From contig CM075853.1 in the NCBI GenBank assembly GCA_037975125.1, forward strand, positions 72,022,109-72,086,108: 64,000 bases of DNA. The letters are read 5' to 3'. Positions 26,661 through 42,139 of this stretch are shown here, piece by piece. Made by a program: the position numbers and the translations under genes. Numbering within the stretch: position 1 is the first letter of the stretch; every line of letters begins with the position of its first letter. The notes beneath the pieces were generated by a model. It made no database searches, was not told the origin of the DNA, and worked only from the letters and a program-made list of their open reading frames with translations. The DNA is from Latrodectus hesperus. Its lineage: Eukaryota > Arthropoda > Arachnida > Araneae > Theridiidae.

Positions 26661-27628
26661 AGTAAATAGACTTAATTCATTTTAAATTACTCGAAACTTA
26701 TAAAAACTGAAGAGCTGTGCTTCATTAGATTATGTAGGACACCACTTAGTGTTTGCGTGTTTTAAAATTTCTATAAAAGAACAAAAAACTGTAAATTTTA
26801 AAGTTATCATTTGATCTCGTGATTGATCTATTTCACTTAATACTCAGATTCTTCAACTCTTCTTGAATAGAAATACGCATTTAAATTTCTTTAAATTCGA
26901 AAAACAGTTTCCTATGAGAATAAATTCTGTTTTTTGTATGTTAAATTTTTATCACGCAAGCAAGATTTGATTAATATAAGCATATTTTAAATTACTACTT
27001 GAACAAAACTTAGTTAATTAGACAGGCAGTCTGATTGACTAGACAGACAGTCTGATGGACTCTAGTCTAACCAGGACGGTCTAATTAGAGTTAAGAATGA
27101 TGTGCGTGCCACCAGATTGTCAAAAAGTCATCCTTATCGAATTACCTGGTTCTACTCAAATATTCGATTTCTACTTGATCTGTGGCTTTTACTATCAAAA
27201 GCTTTAATCGAAAATACTAGATTCTTGAGTTATATGTAACATAAATTAGATTTCTACAATGATAGAGCTTTTTAGGCTTAAAAAAATACTGTACGTTAAA
27301 TTTTTGAAAAAAGATAAAAATTTACTTTAATTCCCTGTAGTCTAATTTGATGATGTCCTCGCGAAGATTACATAACCCTGAAGATCTTTGATAGACCAAA
27401 TTCAATTCCGAATATGGTTGTTATGAGCACTGTCTTCATCTAAAAAAGAGTATATATCTGGAACGTCTTTTAATTACAGAAATAAATTTCTGTACGTTTT
27501 AATTCGACTGTAAGTAAATAATTCTATAATTTTATGACTTAATAACATAATCTAAAATTAAGGTTTCTAATTATTGAGGTTTCGAATTATTATTTTAAGT
27601 TATTAAAAATTACATTTCAAATGTGTAA
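26661..27628. other. A+T-rich stretch with a short tandem repeat
   Basis: Only one small feature: two imperfect copies of a 22-base unit, AGACAGGCAGTCTGATTGACT-like, at about 27021-27063. Otherwise background. Confidence 0.6.
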
Positions 27629-27800
27629 GGCCGCGGTGACCTGGTAGTTAGGGCGTTTGTTATGATAAGGTAGTGAGTTCGAATCTCGACCCAATCTAAG
27701 AACTGTCGTGTTGGCTAATGGCAACTGGGGCACGTTAAATATACATTGGTCTTGGTCGCAATGTCTTCCATATGAGATGATATCCCTGATGGTATTACTA
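27629..27800 (+). repeat. tRNA-derived SINE (family 2)
   Basis: The head begins GGCCGCGGTGACCTGGTAG (A-box region) and reaches the B box GAGTTCGAATCTCGACCC at 27674-27691. A body with TGTCGTGTTGGCTAATGGC and GGGGCACGTTAAATATAC follows. The cloverleaf is incomplete, so this is not a tRNA gene. It shares GATAAGG...GTTCGAATC with the head of the minus-strand SINE at 53035-53264. The 3' limit is uncertain. Confidence 0.7.
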
Positions 27801-28129
27801 TTATCAATGGTAATTTATAGCAGAAATTATACTGAAATTTGTGAAGCTTATGACACTATGAGCGAAATTCCTTAAATATGAAAAATCAGGTATCGCATGA
27901 AGTATTTTAATTTATTCACAATTGAATATTAATATAATTTCAATAGATAAATTCATGAGGCAGGCTAAAAAATAAAATTGTTACAATCTCCATGCCAAAG
28001 AGCATTTTACAATAACAATAATGTGTTGTATTCAAATGTCGCAAGAACGAAAACCCAGGTAGCACTCAAATATCACTCCAGCAGAAGTATAAGATGCAAG
28101 TTTTGTGAGAAAATACAATGGAATATGTA

Positions 28130-29022
28130 TTAGGTTGGTGCGTATGAAATGTCGGATTCATAAGTGATTGTATAAAACTGCATATCTTTCTTCAAAAGCT
28201 GTTTATTCAATCAAAGTATGCTCCATTCGCTTCAATACACTTCTCCCAACGAGATTTTAAAGCGTAGATGCCTGTCTTAAAAAATTTTGGTCTTTAGAAT
28301 TAATAAACTTTGATATCGAGTTTTTTAGACTGTCTTCATTTTCATAGTGTTTGCCCCTTAAAAACAGCTCTAAATGCTTGAAAAAATGAAAATCGGTCGG
28401 CGTGAGATCCGGTGAATATGGTGGATGCTGCAATGATGAGCATACGTTTAACCGATCCAGCTTATTTCGCTCTGTCAGTGCGTGCGGTACCCACTTGTCC
28501 ATCTTCTTAACCTTGCCAATCTCAGAAAGGTGTCTCAATATCGTTGTATGGTCAACTTTCATCCTGATAGCAAGTTCCCTCGTGGATACGGCTGGATCCG
28601 CTTCCACTAGAGCCTTCAAGTCATCATTCTTCACAGACGTTTTGGGTCTTCCGCGCGGCTCATTTTGCAGTGAAAAATCGCCAGTCCGAAATTTTTCGAA
28701 CCAACGCTGCACTTTCCGATCGTTAACCGTATTCTCCCCAAACGCTTGGTTTATGTTGCGTGCAGCTTTTGCAGCACTATTACCAAGTTTGTACTCATAT
28801 AAGAAAATGACGCGAATGTCGGCAGAATTCATATCGGCAATAAACTCAAAAGGAAATAAAAAAGGGAAGACCTTCGAGAAAACCTATTTTGCTGAAATGA
28901 GTCTCTGGCAATGGACAATACGAGTATGAATGAGGTTATGCCAAATACAAAAGTATAACGAAAACAGGGAGGAAAACATCCGCATGTAAAGAGAATCCGA
29001 CATTTCATACGCACCAACCTAA
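28130..29022 (-). mobile_element. Internally deleted mariner element with intact ends
   Basis: An 893-base element with matching terminal inverted repeats of about 30 bases (each starting TTAGGTTGGTGCGTATGAAA), flanked by TA at 28128-28129 and 29023-29024. A full mariner of this type is about 1.3 kb, so about 400 bases are missing, all from the middle of the transposase gene. The ends look functional in form, so the copy could still be mobilised by a compatible transposase. It differs in terminus and protein from the fold-back mariner at 18195, so two mariner lineages are present. Confidence 0.95.
28257..28832 (-). pseudogene. Mariner transposase deletion derivative with an open DNA-binding domain
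   Basis: An open frame of 191 codons from an ATG at 28832 (family length is about 340-350). Residues about 5-50 form the first helix-turn-helix (RVIFLYEYKLGNSAAKAARN, VQRWFEKFRTGDFSL). GRPKT at 61-65 is the linker, and residues about 68-105 form the second helix-turn-helix (AVSTRELAIRMKVDHTTILR). WVPHALT at 114-120 is the mariner signature preceding the catalytic core. After CSSL (131-134) the sequence jumps in frame to QHPPYSPDLTPTDFHFF, so the first two catalytic aspartates are deleted and only the third (Asp 147) remains. A one-base deletion in a T run near residue 184 shifts the frame, so the usual C-terminal residues (KSRWEKCIEANG) are read in another frame. It cannot catalyse transposition; it could in principle bind the inverted repeats. 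Confidence 0.93.
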
Positions 29023-29024
29023 TA

Positions 29025-32340
<3,316 letters not shown>

Positions 32341-32341
32341 A

Positions 32342-33660
<1,319 letters not shown>

Positions 33661-33667
33661 TACTCAC

Positions 33668-33758
33668 CTGAACTAACTGGGAGCCCCAGTCTTATCATTT
33701 TCGGAAACATAATATAAAGCCCGCCATAGAAACCTACAATTAGGAGTTTTCGCGCCAT
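33668..33758 (-). CDS. Possible first coding exon of a small membrane protein
   Basis: On the minus strand an ATG at 33758 (G at -3 and +4) opens 30 codons plus one base. The segment ends at TTCAG followed by GTGAGTA, a close match to the consensus 5' splice site; reading on through it meets a stop three codons later. The peptide begins MARKLLIVGFYGG, then LYIMFPKMIRLGLP: a short basic start, one hydrophobic segment of about 14-18 residues with a glycine pair, then basic residues. This layout is typical of single-pass inner-mitochondrial-membrane or small integral membrane proteins. The coding bases and the roughly 70 bases upstream are clearly richer in G+C than the flanks, as expected near a 5' end. 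No second exon was confidently found downstream (lower coordinates), and I do not recognise the family. Confidence 0.4.
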
Positions 33759-33893
33759 ACCCTTGGCGCCTGTCTCTCCTAACCGGTTGCATATCCCTCT
33801 CAAAACTCGATTGTTATTGTGTTGTCCCCTTCTAGGGATTTCTGAAGCCAGGATAGAAAAATTTCAAACAGAGCTTTAAGCAAAATACGAAGA

Positions 33894-33933
33894 CTATGCT
33901 TTAATCTATAATGGGTAATAGATTAAAGCATAG
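33894..33933. repeat. Perfect 16-bp inverted repeat (hairpin)
   Basis: The arms 33894-33909 (CTATGCTTTAATCTAT) and 33918-33933 are exact reverse complements with an 8-base loop. A second, outer pair ATACGAA/TTCGTAT lies further out with unequal spacers. Confidence 0.9.
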
Positions 33934-36900
33934 ATCCAAAATTCGTATATCAAGCATACAGTAATAAATGATGTAGTATATAATAATGCATCTTTTCGTC
34001 CAATGATATCTACTTCCATTTTGATACAATTTGCAAAAACTGCAAAAAATTTTAAATTATTTTGAAATTTGTAATCATTTGGTTAAAATTTATTTATTGT
34101 ACTGATTTTATTCTCATTCATTTAATTTTTTTTAATAAGTACTGATCATTGATTTTTCAATGATTGATATCTTTCTAAATATTAAAAAAAGTTCAAATTG
34201 TCTTCAGTACTCTTGGAAAGAAATAGTAGATTCGTTTCTGGTATTTTAATTAAAGAACAAAAAAATAGCAATGAAAATAATTTGCACACATGATTTATTT
34301 ACAGTGTTTCGTATTTAAATATATTACATTTTGTTGCAAGCGTAACTCGAGTACTTATTTTTGGAGAAATAATTACTTAAGAATATATTTATTATTGATG
34401 CTTTTAAACTCTCCTCCAAGGTAAGACAAGGCAATTTACTTAGAAAAACATTCGATGTTCTTGATTAATTCATGATAAAGTAGCAGGAATAAGGAATTAT
34501 GTAGCTGAAGAATTCATTTATTTTTCGGACGCAATTTTATTTGATCAACTGACCTCCCTGGAGCACGTAGAAGTATCGTACACAAGGAAATCCTGTTTTA
34601 GATTGTGAGTATTCCTATAAATAGGATTTCATTTGATTGAGTATCTATCCACTTCCATTTGGTTGATGGGGCATTCATCATCATTCTCTAAAATGGTTAG
34701 AGACTTCAATAGAGACTCTAACTACTAATAGATGAAAATAAATAAAAACTGCATTGATATTTTGTTCTTCATCAGTTATTCAAAATGATTCTGAAGAGTT
34801 AACATAAATTTTCTTATTTTCTTGGAGAAACATTTAATAATGTCTCAAATAATGAGTATCCGTTTATTTTTTAAATAGATATTTATTTATATTGAAACTA
34901 GAAATGTAAGCGGATTTCATATTTATAAAATTTGTTAGTGAAAAACTGCTCCAATTAAACAGATAGTTGAAATTTCTATGAGTTAAATTTCAATTTGAAT
35001 TGAATAATAAATTTAATTTGTACAGATATATATGATTGAACTAAATCCTAGATAATGGGTAATAGATAAATTTAACGGAATCCAGAAGAAAACAGGAAAT
35101 ACTAAAAACATATCTATAATTGAATTAGCATTGAATGTGAAAACTAAAAATTTAAATTCGTTGTAAGATCGTTAGAATAGCTGAATATTAAAGCCAGAAT
35201 AGTGAAAAAAATATTACAGCGACTGTGAATTCATTGATCACGAATCAAAAAAATGTGAAAAAAATATTAAGTAAAAATAATTTTATGGAAATGCAAGTTA
35301 AAATAGAGGTTGAATAAATAAAAACTAAATTCTCCGCGAAATTCAAAAAGTACTTTTTCAAATTCACTAAAGTTGCTGAAATTTATTGTCAATCATCAAT
35401 GAACTAACATCATCAAAAAATATTTTCAATGATGAAGCCGGTAAATGATATCCTTAAAACCAAAATGGAAATAATTCTCGCATATTTTTGTCGTAAATGT
35501 ATAAATTTGATTATTTGAAATTTCTTTTGGAAAAAAATTCAGTAGGAGTGATTAGATATTTTTTCTGAAGCAAAAATTGAATACCATAATGAATTAACAT
35601 AATACTGATTCGGATGGTTTATATCTGGAAATGTCGGTTTACTCGAAAAAAACATTTCCTGCTAAACATTCAATTACCTTAGAAAATATGGATAATTTGT
35701 ATAATTATTCAAATTCAAAGCTTTGTTGTTCTAAGAATTGCATTCCATATCTAATGAAGAAACTACTTTCACTTATTCTACTGAGATTAATTTCAGGTAA
35801 ATTTTCGTATTAATTTTGTAAATCACGAAATCAGGAATGTGGTGGTAATTTTTCGAAAAGAAATGAGAAAGATTGACTATCGAGAACTATTTTAATTATC
35901 GGAACAAAACAACGAAATAATGATAAAGAATATAAAAGGAGAATTTCTCAAAAAGTTAAATACTATCTCTCTACAAATTCAATGCTCTTCTGCCTGTAAC
36001 TACTGAATGCTGAAATTAAAAACATTAAAAACGCTCCTTTTATCACAAAGATTCGTGTGAATTAAATACATTCAAATTTAGTGAGGAAAATAAATAAATA
36101 GATAAATAAAAACAAAGAAAGGAAAAAGAAATGGAGTACCTTCTCTTTGAAGAAAATAAAATTTATTATAAATAGCTGTGAAAATTATTATTGGTAAAAG
36201 AAACAGAATTATGTATATTCGATACGCTCACAGAACACGTTTATAGAGAAATGTTAACTTATCTGACTTATTAAAAAATTTAATTTTTTCACATATATTT
36301 ACCAAAAAGGATCTTTCCTAACAAAAATTTTGGAACATATTTGTTAGGAAAAGTGACGGTTGGGATCGCAGGAAAAAAAAAACTTTTTTTGTACATTCCA
36401 CTGAAAACGAAATTGAAGCATTACAGGTTATTTTTCGTTCTAAATTGATTATCTATGCATAAAAAATTAATAATCAATAGTTACTTCTTGATGGAAAAAA
36501 TTCAAGATGCATTTAATTTATATTGTTATAAGAATATATTTATTGATTAAATTCGACAATTATCGGAAAAAAATTATTTTTAGACCGTCTTTGGCAGCTG
36601 ATGAAATTGCTGTGAATATTTCTTTGAAATAAAATGTCTCCTTCTTCGAAAATTCTGAGACGTTAAATCTTTAGGGACTTTGGTATAAAATGGAACAAGG
36701 CAGGAATACCATGAAACATTTTTGAAAAAAGTCTAAAATTTATTAATAGAACATTTAAGATTTCCTTTCAAAATGAACATTTCTGTTTCCATAGTTTTGA
36801 TGTTGCTTTGAAAATATTGCGTAATTTATTTGGAATAATGCATGTATTCTTGTTGAATATTAAAGACAAGAACAGTACAGGAAAAAAAATCTGAATCTGA

Positions 36901-36980
36901 AAACGTGGCGGCTGCTTATATGCTTTCTATACTTTCTAACAGCCTTTTTGAGACCTATAAAAATTGAATGCGTAAATAGC
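33934..36980. other. A+T-rich stretch, no assignable gene
   Basis: No credible frame or element. A 12-bp inverted repeat, TTTCCTAACAAA/TTTGTTAGGAAA, lies near 36315-36353. Confidence 0.5.
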
Positions 36981-37115
36981 AATGTTTTTTACCACAAGTC
37001 TACATTCATGTCCATCTAGAGGGGCTGGGTTCGATTCCCAATGCCGCCAAAGACCCACAGAATACATGTGATATATGTATTCGTTAAATCTGTGGAATCG
37101 AAAGTCCTGTAATTC
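36981..37115 (+). repeat. tRNA-derived SINE fragment (family 3)
   Basis: CCATCTAGAGGGGCTGGGTT followed by CGATTCCCAATGCCGCC contains a good B box and a tRNA-like 3' half. A short tail with AAAGACCCACAG and a GAATACATGTGATATATG stretch follows. The A-box half is weak, so it is not a tRNA gene. The 85-codon minus frame across it is an artefact. Confidence 0.5.
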
Positions 37116-40100
37116 TAATTTTCTTTTTATCTTCATTTCAATATACAAACTATGAATACTAATTCCCCAAGGATTACTATATACATTTCCCAAGATGAAT
37201 CATAATTCATGTTTATTTTCAATTTCCTTTTAGAAAGTAAGCAGACAATTTCGTCTGCGGGAATGCGATGACGTCATATGCAGGTATCTAATTACAAAGA
37301 CACTAAGCAAGTTGATGGAGAACAATAAATTCATATATTTTTCATTCTGTTTTTTATTTAAGAATTCTATTTTTAGTATAATTTTTTATTTACAAATTTT
37401 TATACATTCGTTTTCCAAAACTATTTCGGTTAGTACTTATATACTTATATATACTTACTTAACAAAAAACAGAATCAAATTATATAAGCATATTTCGATA
37501 TAATATTTATTTTAAACACGGATAAGATAATATATATTTGGGTTTACAGAATATAGATGACAAACAGTGTTATTTTATGTCACATAAATTTATTATTCGA
37601 AATAAAAGGCTGATGAAATTTACCTTAATTTCGTCTGTATTCAAATTGAATACCATGATCAAACAGATCATGCAATGGTCCAAGTTAATCTATGTATATC
37701 TTGTTAAACGTCATGTAAAACGAGTGAAAGAATTCCTCTTCATGGAATATTTAAAAGAAAAACTCTAAGAGTATATTGCACTGCACATGAAAATAGCAAC
37801 AGACTAAATGTCTGTCATTTTGATTGGCTGCATTCAATAACATTCATATTACATATTATTTTTTTCAAAAATCAGTTGTAAAAAAAAACGTTTTTATTTA
37901 CTTAATTTAGGAAAACAGTTCATATCTAGTATTTCTCGAATCTAGAATCCTTTGTATCTGCAATTAAAATATTTTTATTTTTAACAAAAGTTATCAAGTT
38001 CTTTATTTTTAAGAAAGTACTTTTATCAAAAAAATCAGGAAAATAAATCATTGAAAGTAAAAAAGACTGTGAAAAGTTCGTACTCTTTAATTATAAGAAT
38101 ATTCCACGCATTTTTTAACCATAAATCGATGAAGCATCCTTTTATTCAAACGATATATAAACATATTAAGTTGTCTCATCCGGAAATGCATATCCTCATT
38201 CATTTATTTTAAAAGAAACAGTAGAATTTTGACAGAATTTGTGAACACGCTAATAACAGATAGTATGATTTTTTTTTCGAGTTAATTCTCGAATGTTATA
38301 TAAATAAAAATTATATCAAGATGATAAATAAGATGAAATGTTTTCACTTCCAACAAATAATGACATCGATGATGGCATCATCTCAAGAAATATTTTGCTT
38401 TGACTATTATAATATGGGTTTCCCGACCCTACGTTTGTTTTGAAAAAATATTTCTCATAAGGTAAACTGCTTTTCCTCTAAAAATAGTTTTGATTTTATA
38501 AATATCCAAGTAAACAAAACCCGTATTCTTCATTTCCGGCGAATTTTTATCCAAGATTGATTTGAGAACCACTGCACAAAATGTGGATTGGAATTTATAT
38601 CAAGGTGTTGGTTCTTAGCTAACTTAAATACAGGACATGTTACATTTTGGAATATTAATTACAGTATTTGGAATTAATTTTTAACGTCTGATTTTAATGT
38701 TGCTTACCTTTTGTTGCACACCATTTAGGAATTTTGCATGCTACAGCAATGGAGGCGAAAATTATCATCTTTGCATATCTTAAGGAAAAAAGAAAAATAT
38801 TCGCGGTTTCGGATCCCTCTTCTTTCTACATTCTTAAAAAGAAACTTTTTATTAAAAAAAAAATAAAGCTTATATTTTTTTCAGATTTTTGAGGAAGAAA
38901 TATTATTTGACCATTATAGCGATCGCGTTTTCTGTTTTCTTAATATTGCCACAGAAAGAAAATGCATTGGAACTCGGATAAGAAGAATTTTGATTTCAAC
39001 ATTCAATAACTATGAAACTAAAAGAATTTTTCAATCGTTCCACACCTCCCATAATTTTTTTTTTTATTAAAAAAATCGAATCCATAGGTGAGATTCTATT
39101 TCATGATGCAAAACACCATTTTGAATACGCAAATATTACATAATGTTAAAAATAATAAATATTGCCATTTTCCTAAATCATAATTTTTTTCAAGAAAGCT
39201 ATAAAGCTGTGATCACGGGAAGTCACAACTTGGGGAAACTGTTGGGTTTGGCTTCCATTGAAGTCATAAAATGCCCCTACAGTTTACTGTAGGTTTTCTT
39301 ATTATTACCCCTAAAATAATGCGCTTTGTTTCACTTAAACTTATAACTTGACTGCATTTTCGAAGAGGCGAATTTGCTTTCAGATGCTGAACAACATAAA
39401 AAGCTCACCAGGAAAAGATTAAAAAGTGAAAAGTTTTAAATATAAAAGGATTAAAAAAAAAAAAAAAAAAAACATATCGGTGGTTAAGTTAACTATTTCT
39501 TGGTGTGAAGGAAAAGAAGCAACTAATTTTTTTCAACATGTTAATAATTCTAGTAACATATTAATATAGCAGAAATTAAATTATTAATTAATTAAGAGGC
39601 TGTTGAAATTAAATTAAATGTGCGATAAGATTCTCTCATTTAGAAAGAGTTTTAAAAAATTGAATACTTTGTAGGTAAAAATGGTAAGTTCTGAAGTTTA
39701 AATAAAGCTCTTTAAATGGGAGAAATTTTTTTAAAATTGTATCAAAAGGAAAGCAATATGAGATTTATAATTTAAAAAGATTTCCTGAATTTATTAGAAG
39801 GCATTCTTTATAATCAGATATAAATATAATATTAAATAATTTAAAAAAAAACAGCTCAATGACACTGGAAGAAAAATGTCACTTTTGAAGGATTTTTATT
39901 CATCATTTTAAGCTATGGGAAGAATTAAAGAACTCAGTGAGAGATAAAGAAATAGGCTTAGGATGCGGTAAAATCAAACTTCCATTAAAGAGATAAATGT
40001 TATCTATCAAATGCTTAAAACTTTTAGCAAATATAAGCAATGCTCTATAAGTTTAGCTGGACTGTAAGAAAAGAGTGATCTTTCTTTATCACTTCCTTGT

Positions 40101-40195
40101 AAATATTTATTCATTTTCCAAAACTTGAGGTTTAAATCGAGAGACTTCGTGGTTTGCATTTCTGTGAAATATTTCTGAGTTTAAATTTTATGTAT
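37116..40195. other. A+T-rich stretch, no assignable gene
   Basis: Contains a perfect TGACGTCA octamer at 37269-37276 and an A-run of about 20 at 39451-39471. Plus frames at 37312-37503 and 37538-37768 look like background. Confidence 0.5.
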
Positions 40196-40200
40196 ACCAG

Positions 40201-40340
40201 TTCGTCGTTATTCACACAAGTTTGATAGATACGTGTATTCGAAATCAGCAAACGATGCACTTCGTGGAAAATCATATTTGCAAAAATCTGAGAGAAGACA
40301 AGCTACAATTAAATGCGAAAAAAAGCTGCAGAAAAAGTGA
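40201..40340 (+). other. Possible terminal coding exon (weak)
   Basis: A T-rich tract ending TATACCAG precedes 45 open codons that read CGT CGT TAT... and include RYSHKFDRYVYSKSANDALR, GKSYLQKSERRQATIK and a stop at 40338-40340. The Arg/Lys/Ser/Gln content is more protein-like than the flanks. No poly(A) signal was found close by, and no upstream exon was found. Confidence 0.2.
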
Positions 40341-41329
40341 ATGCTGAATTGCAATGTCTACAATTTCATGTTTGGAAATACTTTATACTAATTACATAAT
40401 TTGTATAATTTACTAAATTACTTTCAATGCGTACATTATTATAAGGAAATGAGACATCTACATAGAATGAGAAATTACATGTCTTTATTTTACAGTTTAC
40501 AATTTATAATAATTGAATTTCGCGTCACATCATCTGACATGGATATGCAGTGAATATTTTCCGCTGAATTGCATGCAAACTTGTGCTTGTATTCGGTAAA
40601 TATTCTACTTTAAGGAACATAAGGAAAAATTATTGAAAAACTGTTCCACATAATTTATGCCCAAAGCTATATGAAATTTTTAACAACAATCCTCAAGAGC
40701 TTTTTGTTTAAATTTTTTTGTCTAAAAATTCATATCCGAATATAGGTATAAAAATTTGTTATTTATATAGATAGGTAGATCTAACAATTTGCATGGCATG
40801 TTCAGAATAGTAATCAAGTTTTAGTATTTCTATTGATTAAATCACTAAACTTCAAATGAGGATAAGATTTTTTTCATAAATCTAAAAAGAATTACGAAAG
40901 ATTCCCACATCATCTATAGTTTTCAATTCATTTCCTACTAGATAATTTACGATAGTAAATCCATTTCCCTAAACATTGAACTACGATTCACCAAAGGGAC
41001 AGACAAATATTTCTGAAATTTGCGTATTATTTGCCTGGAGGACCATTTTTTCTAGACAATAAGACATATTCTTAGATCGCAAGCGAACTCGGAAAGCATC
41101 CAAGCACCAACCCTGACAAATATGCTTGAATAAATGTAAATGTAATATTCATTTCCGATTATAACTATATTCATCCGATTATTCCGAAAAAAGAATTGCT
41201 TATTCAGAAAAGAGCTTTCGTATTCCATTAAGGCTTTTGACATATAACAGCTGACAGTCCAAAAACCATAAAAAACATTCAAACATTAGATACATTTTGC
41301 CTACAGAGAGAAATTTTCATCCTCATGTA

Positions 41330-41500
41330 TCCCGAAAAAAAGTCCTTAAAAATCTTAAGCTCCCGCCATAAAATGTGTATGCAGAAAGTAGCATTCATCT
41401 TCTGTTGTTCAACTGTGATTGGTATCAAATTCGAAACCATCAACTCTCAAGACCGATCACTTATCCATTCAAGAAAGGCAACCATTTTTGCCATTAGCTA
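41330..41500 (-). repeat. Worn tRNA-derived SINE (family 1), 5' part
   Basis: The minus strand reads GAATGGATAAGTGATCGGTC, then the B-box region GATGGTTTCGAATTTGATACC (one or two extra bases), then GTTGAACAACAGAAGATGAA, matching the post-B-box segment of the copy at 26428. Confidence 0.55.
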
Positions 41501-41639
41501 GACATTTATTTAGCTAAAAAAGCTTAAGGATTTTTAAGAATTATTTTTTTTTGTTATAAATAAATATAACCTACTTCACGAAAAGAATATATTTTTATTC
41601 ATATTTTATAAATTAGATCATTTATTTGTGCTCTGTAGA

Positions 41640-42130
41640 CTTAGAAGCGAAAACACAGTTTCGCATCGAATTGTTGAAAATAGTACATTCAGCCTTCTGC
41701 GTTTTACTTTGAAAACGGAAAGAAAAACATCAATTCGATTGCTGTTTCCAGGAATTCTGACCGACTAAATCGAATGAGTTCAGAAGGCACTCGATTGCAT
41801 TCAGACGGATTAAATGACACGATGAAACGAATCGGATGCCGGTTAACGTTCAAAATTCCAATCAGCGAGATGAGGTTTCTCGCTCTGAGAAAGGAATAAA
41901 GTCACGAACCTGGATCGAGACTCGTGGCGGCCTCATGTTCGACATGGCTGCACGTGAGGCATGGCAAGGTGCTGCCTCATTGCAGACGCGGCGCGATTCC
42001 TTCGACGCTCTTCTCTCCCCCCCCCCCACCTCCTGCGATCAATGAGTGGAACGATGAGTCAGTAGCGGCGAAAAAATACCATTCGTATTACTCCTTCTGT
42101 TCCAATTGATTTCGATGCGTAATGTTTTCT
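41640..42130. promoter_or_regulatory. CpG-rich block, possible promoter region
   Basis: About 400-500 bases stand out from the A+T-rich surroundings by G+C content and by many CpG steps (for example ACGCGGCGCGATTCC, AACGAATCGGATGCCGG, GTAGCGGCG), with an 11-base C run at 42018-42028. Two overlapping plus frames of 60-70 codons match nothing known and have G+C-driven composition. On the minus strand a perfect 5' splice site (GATGGTAAGTAAG) occurs at about 42150, just outside the block. The block could be an unmethylated promoter or first-exon region, or a fragment of a young repeat. Confidence 0.35.
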
Positions 42131-42139
42131 CGTCTGGAG

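Noticed and set aside
27629..27692. tRNA gene on the plus strand
   Set aside because: Only the box A and box B regions are tRNA-like; a closed cloverleaf cannot be drawn and repeat sequence follows.
28402..28929. 175-codon plus-strand frame
   Set aside because: It is the shadow of the mariner transposase derivative encoded on the minus strand.
41836..42109. Two overlapping plus-strand frames in the CpG-rich block
   Set aside because: Their openness follows from high G+C content, and neither resembles a known protein; only the block itself is reported.
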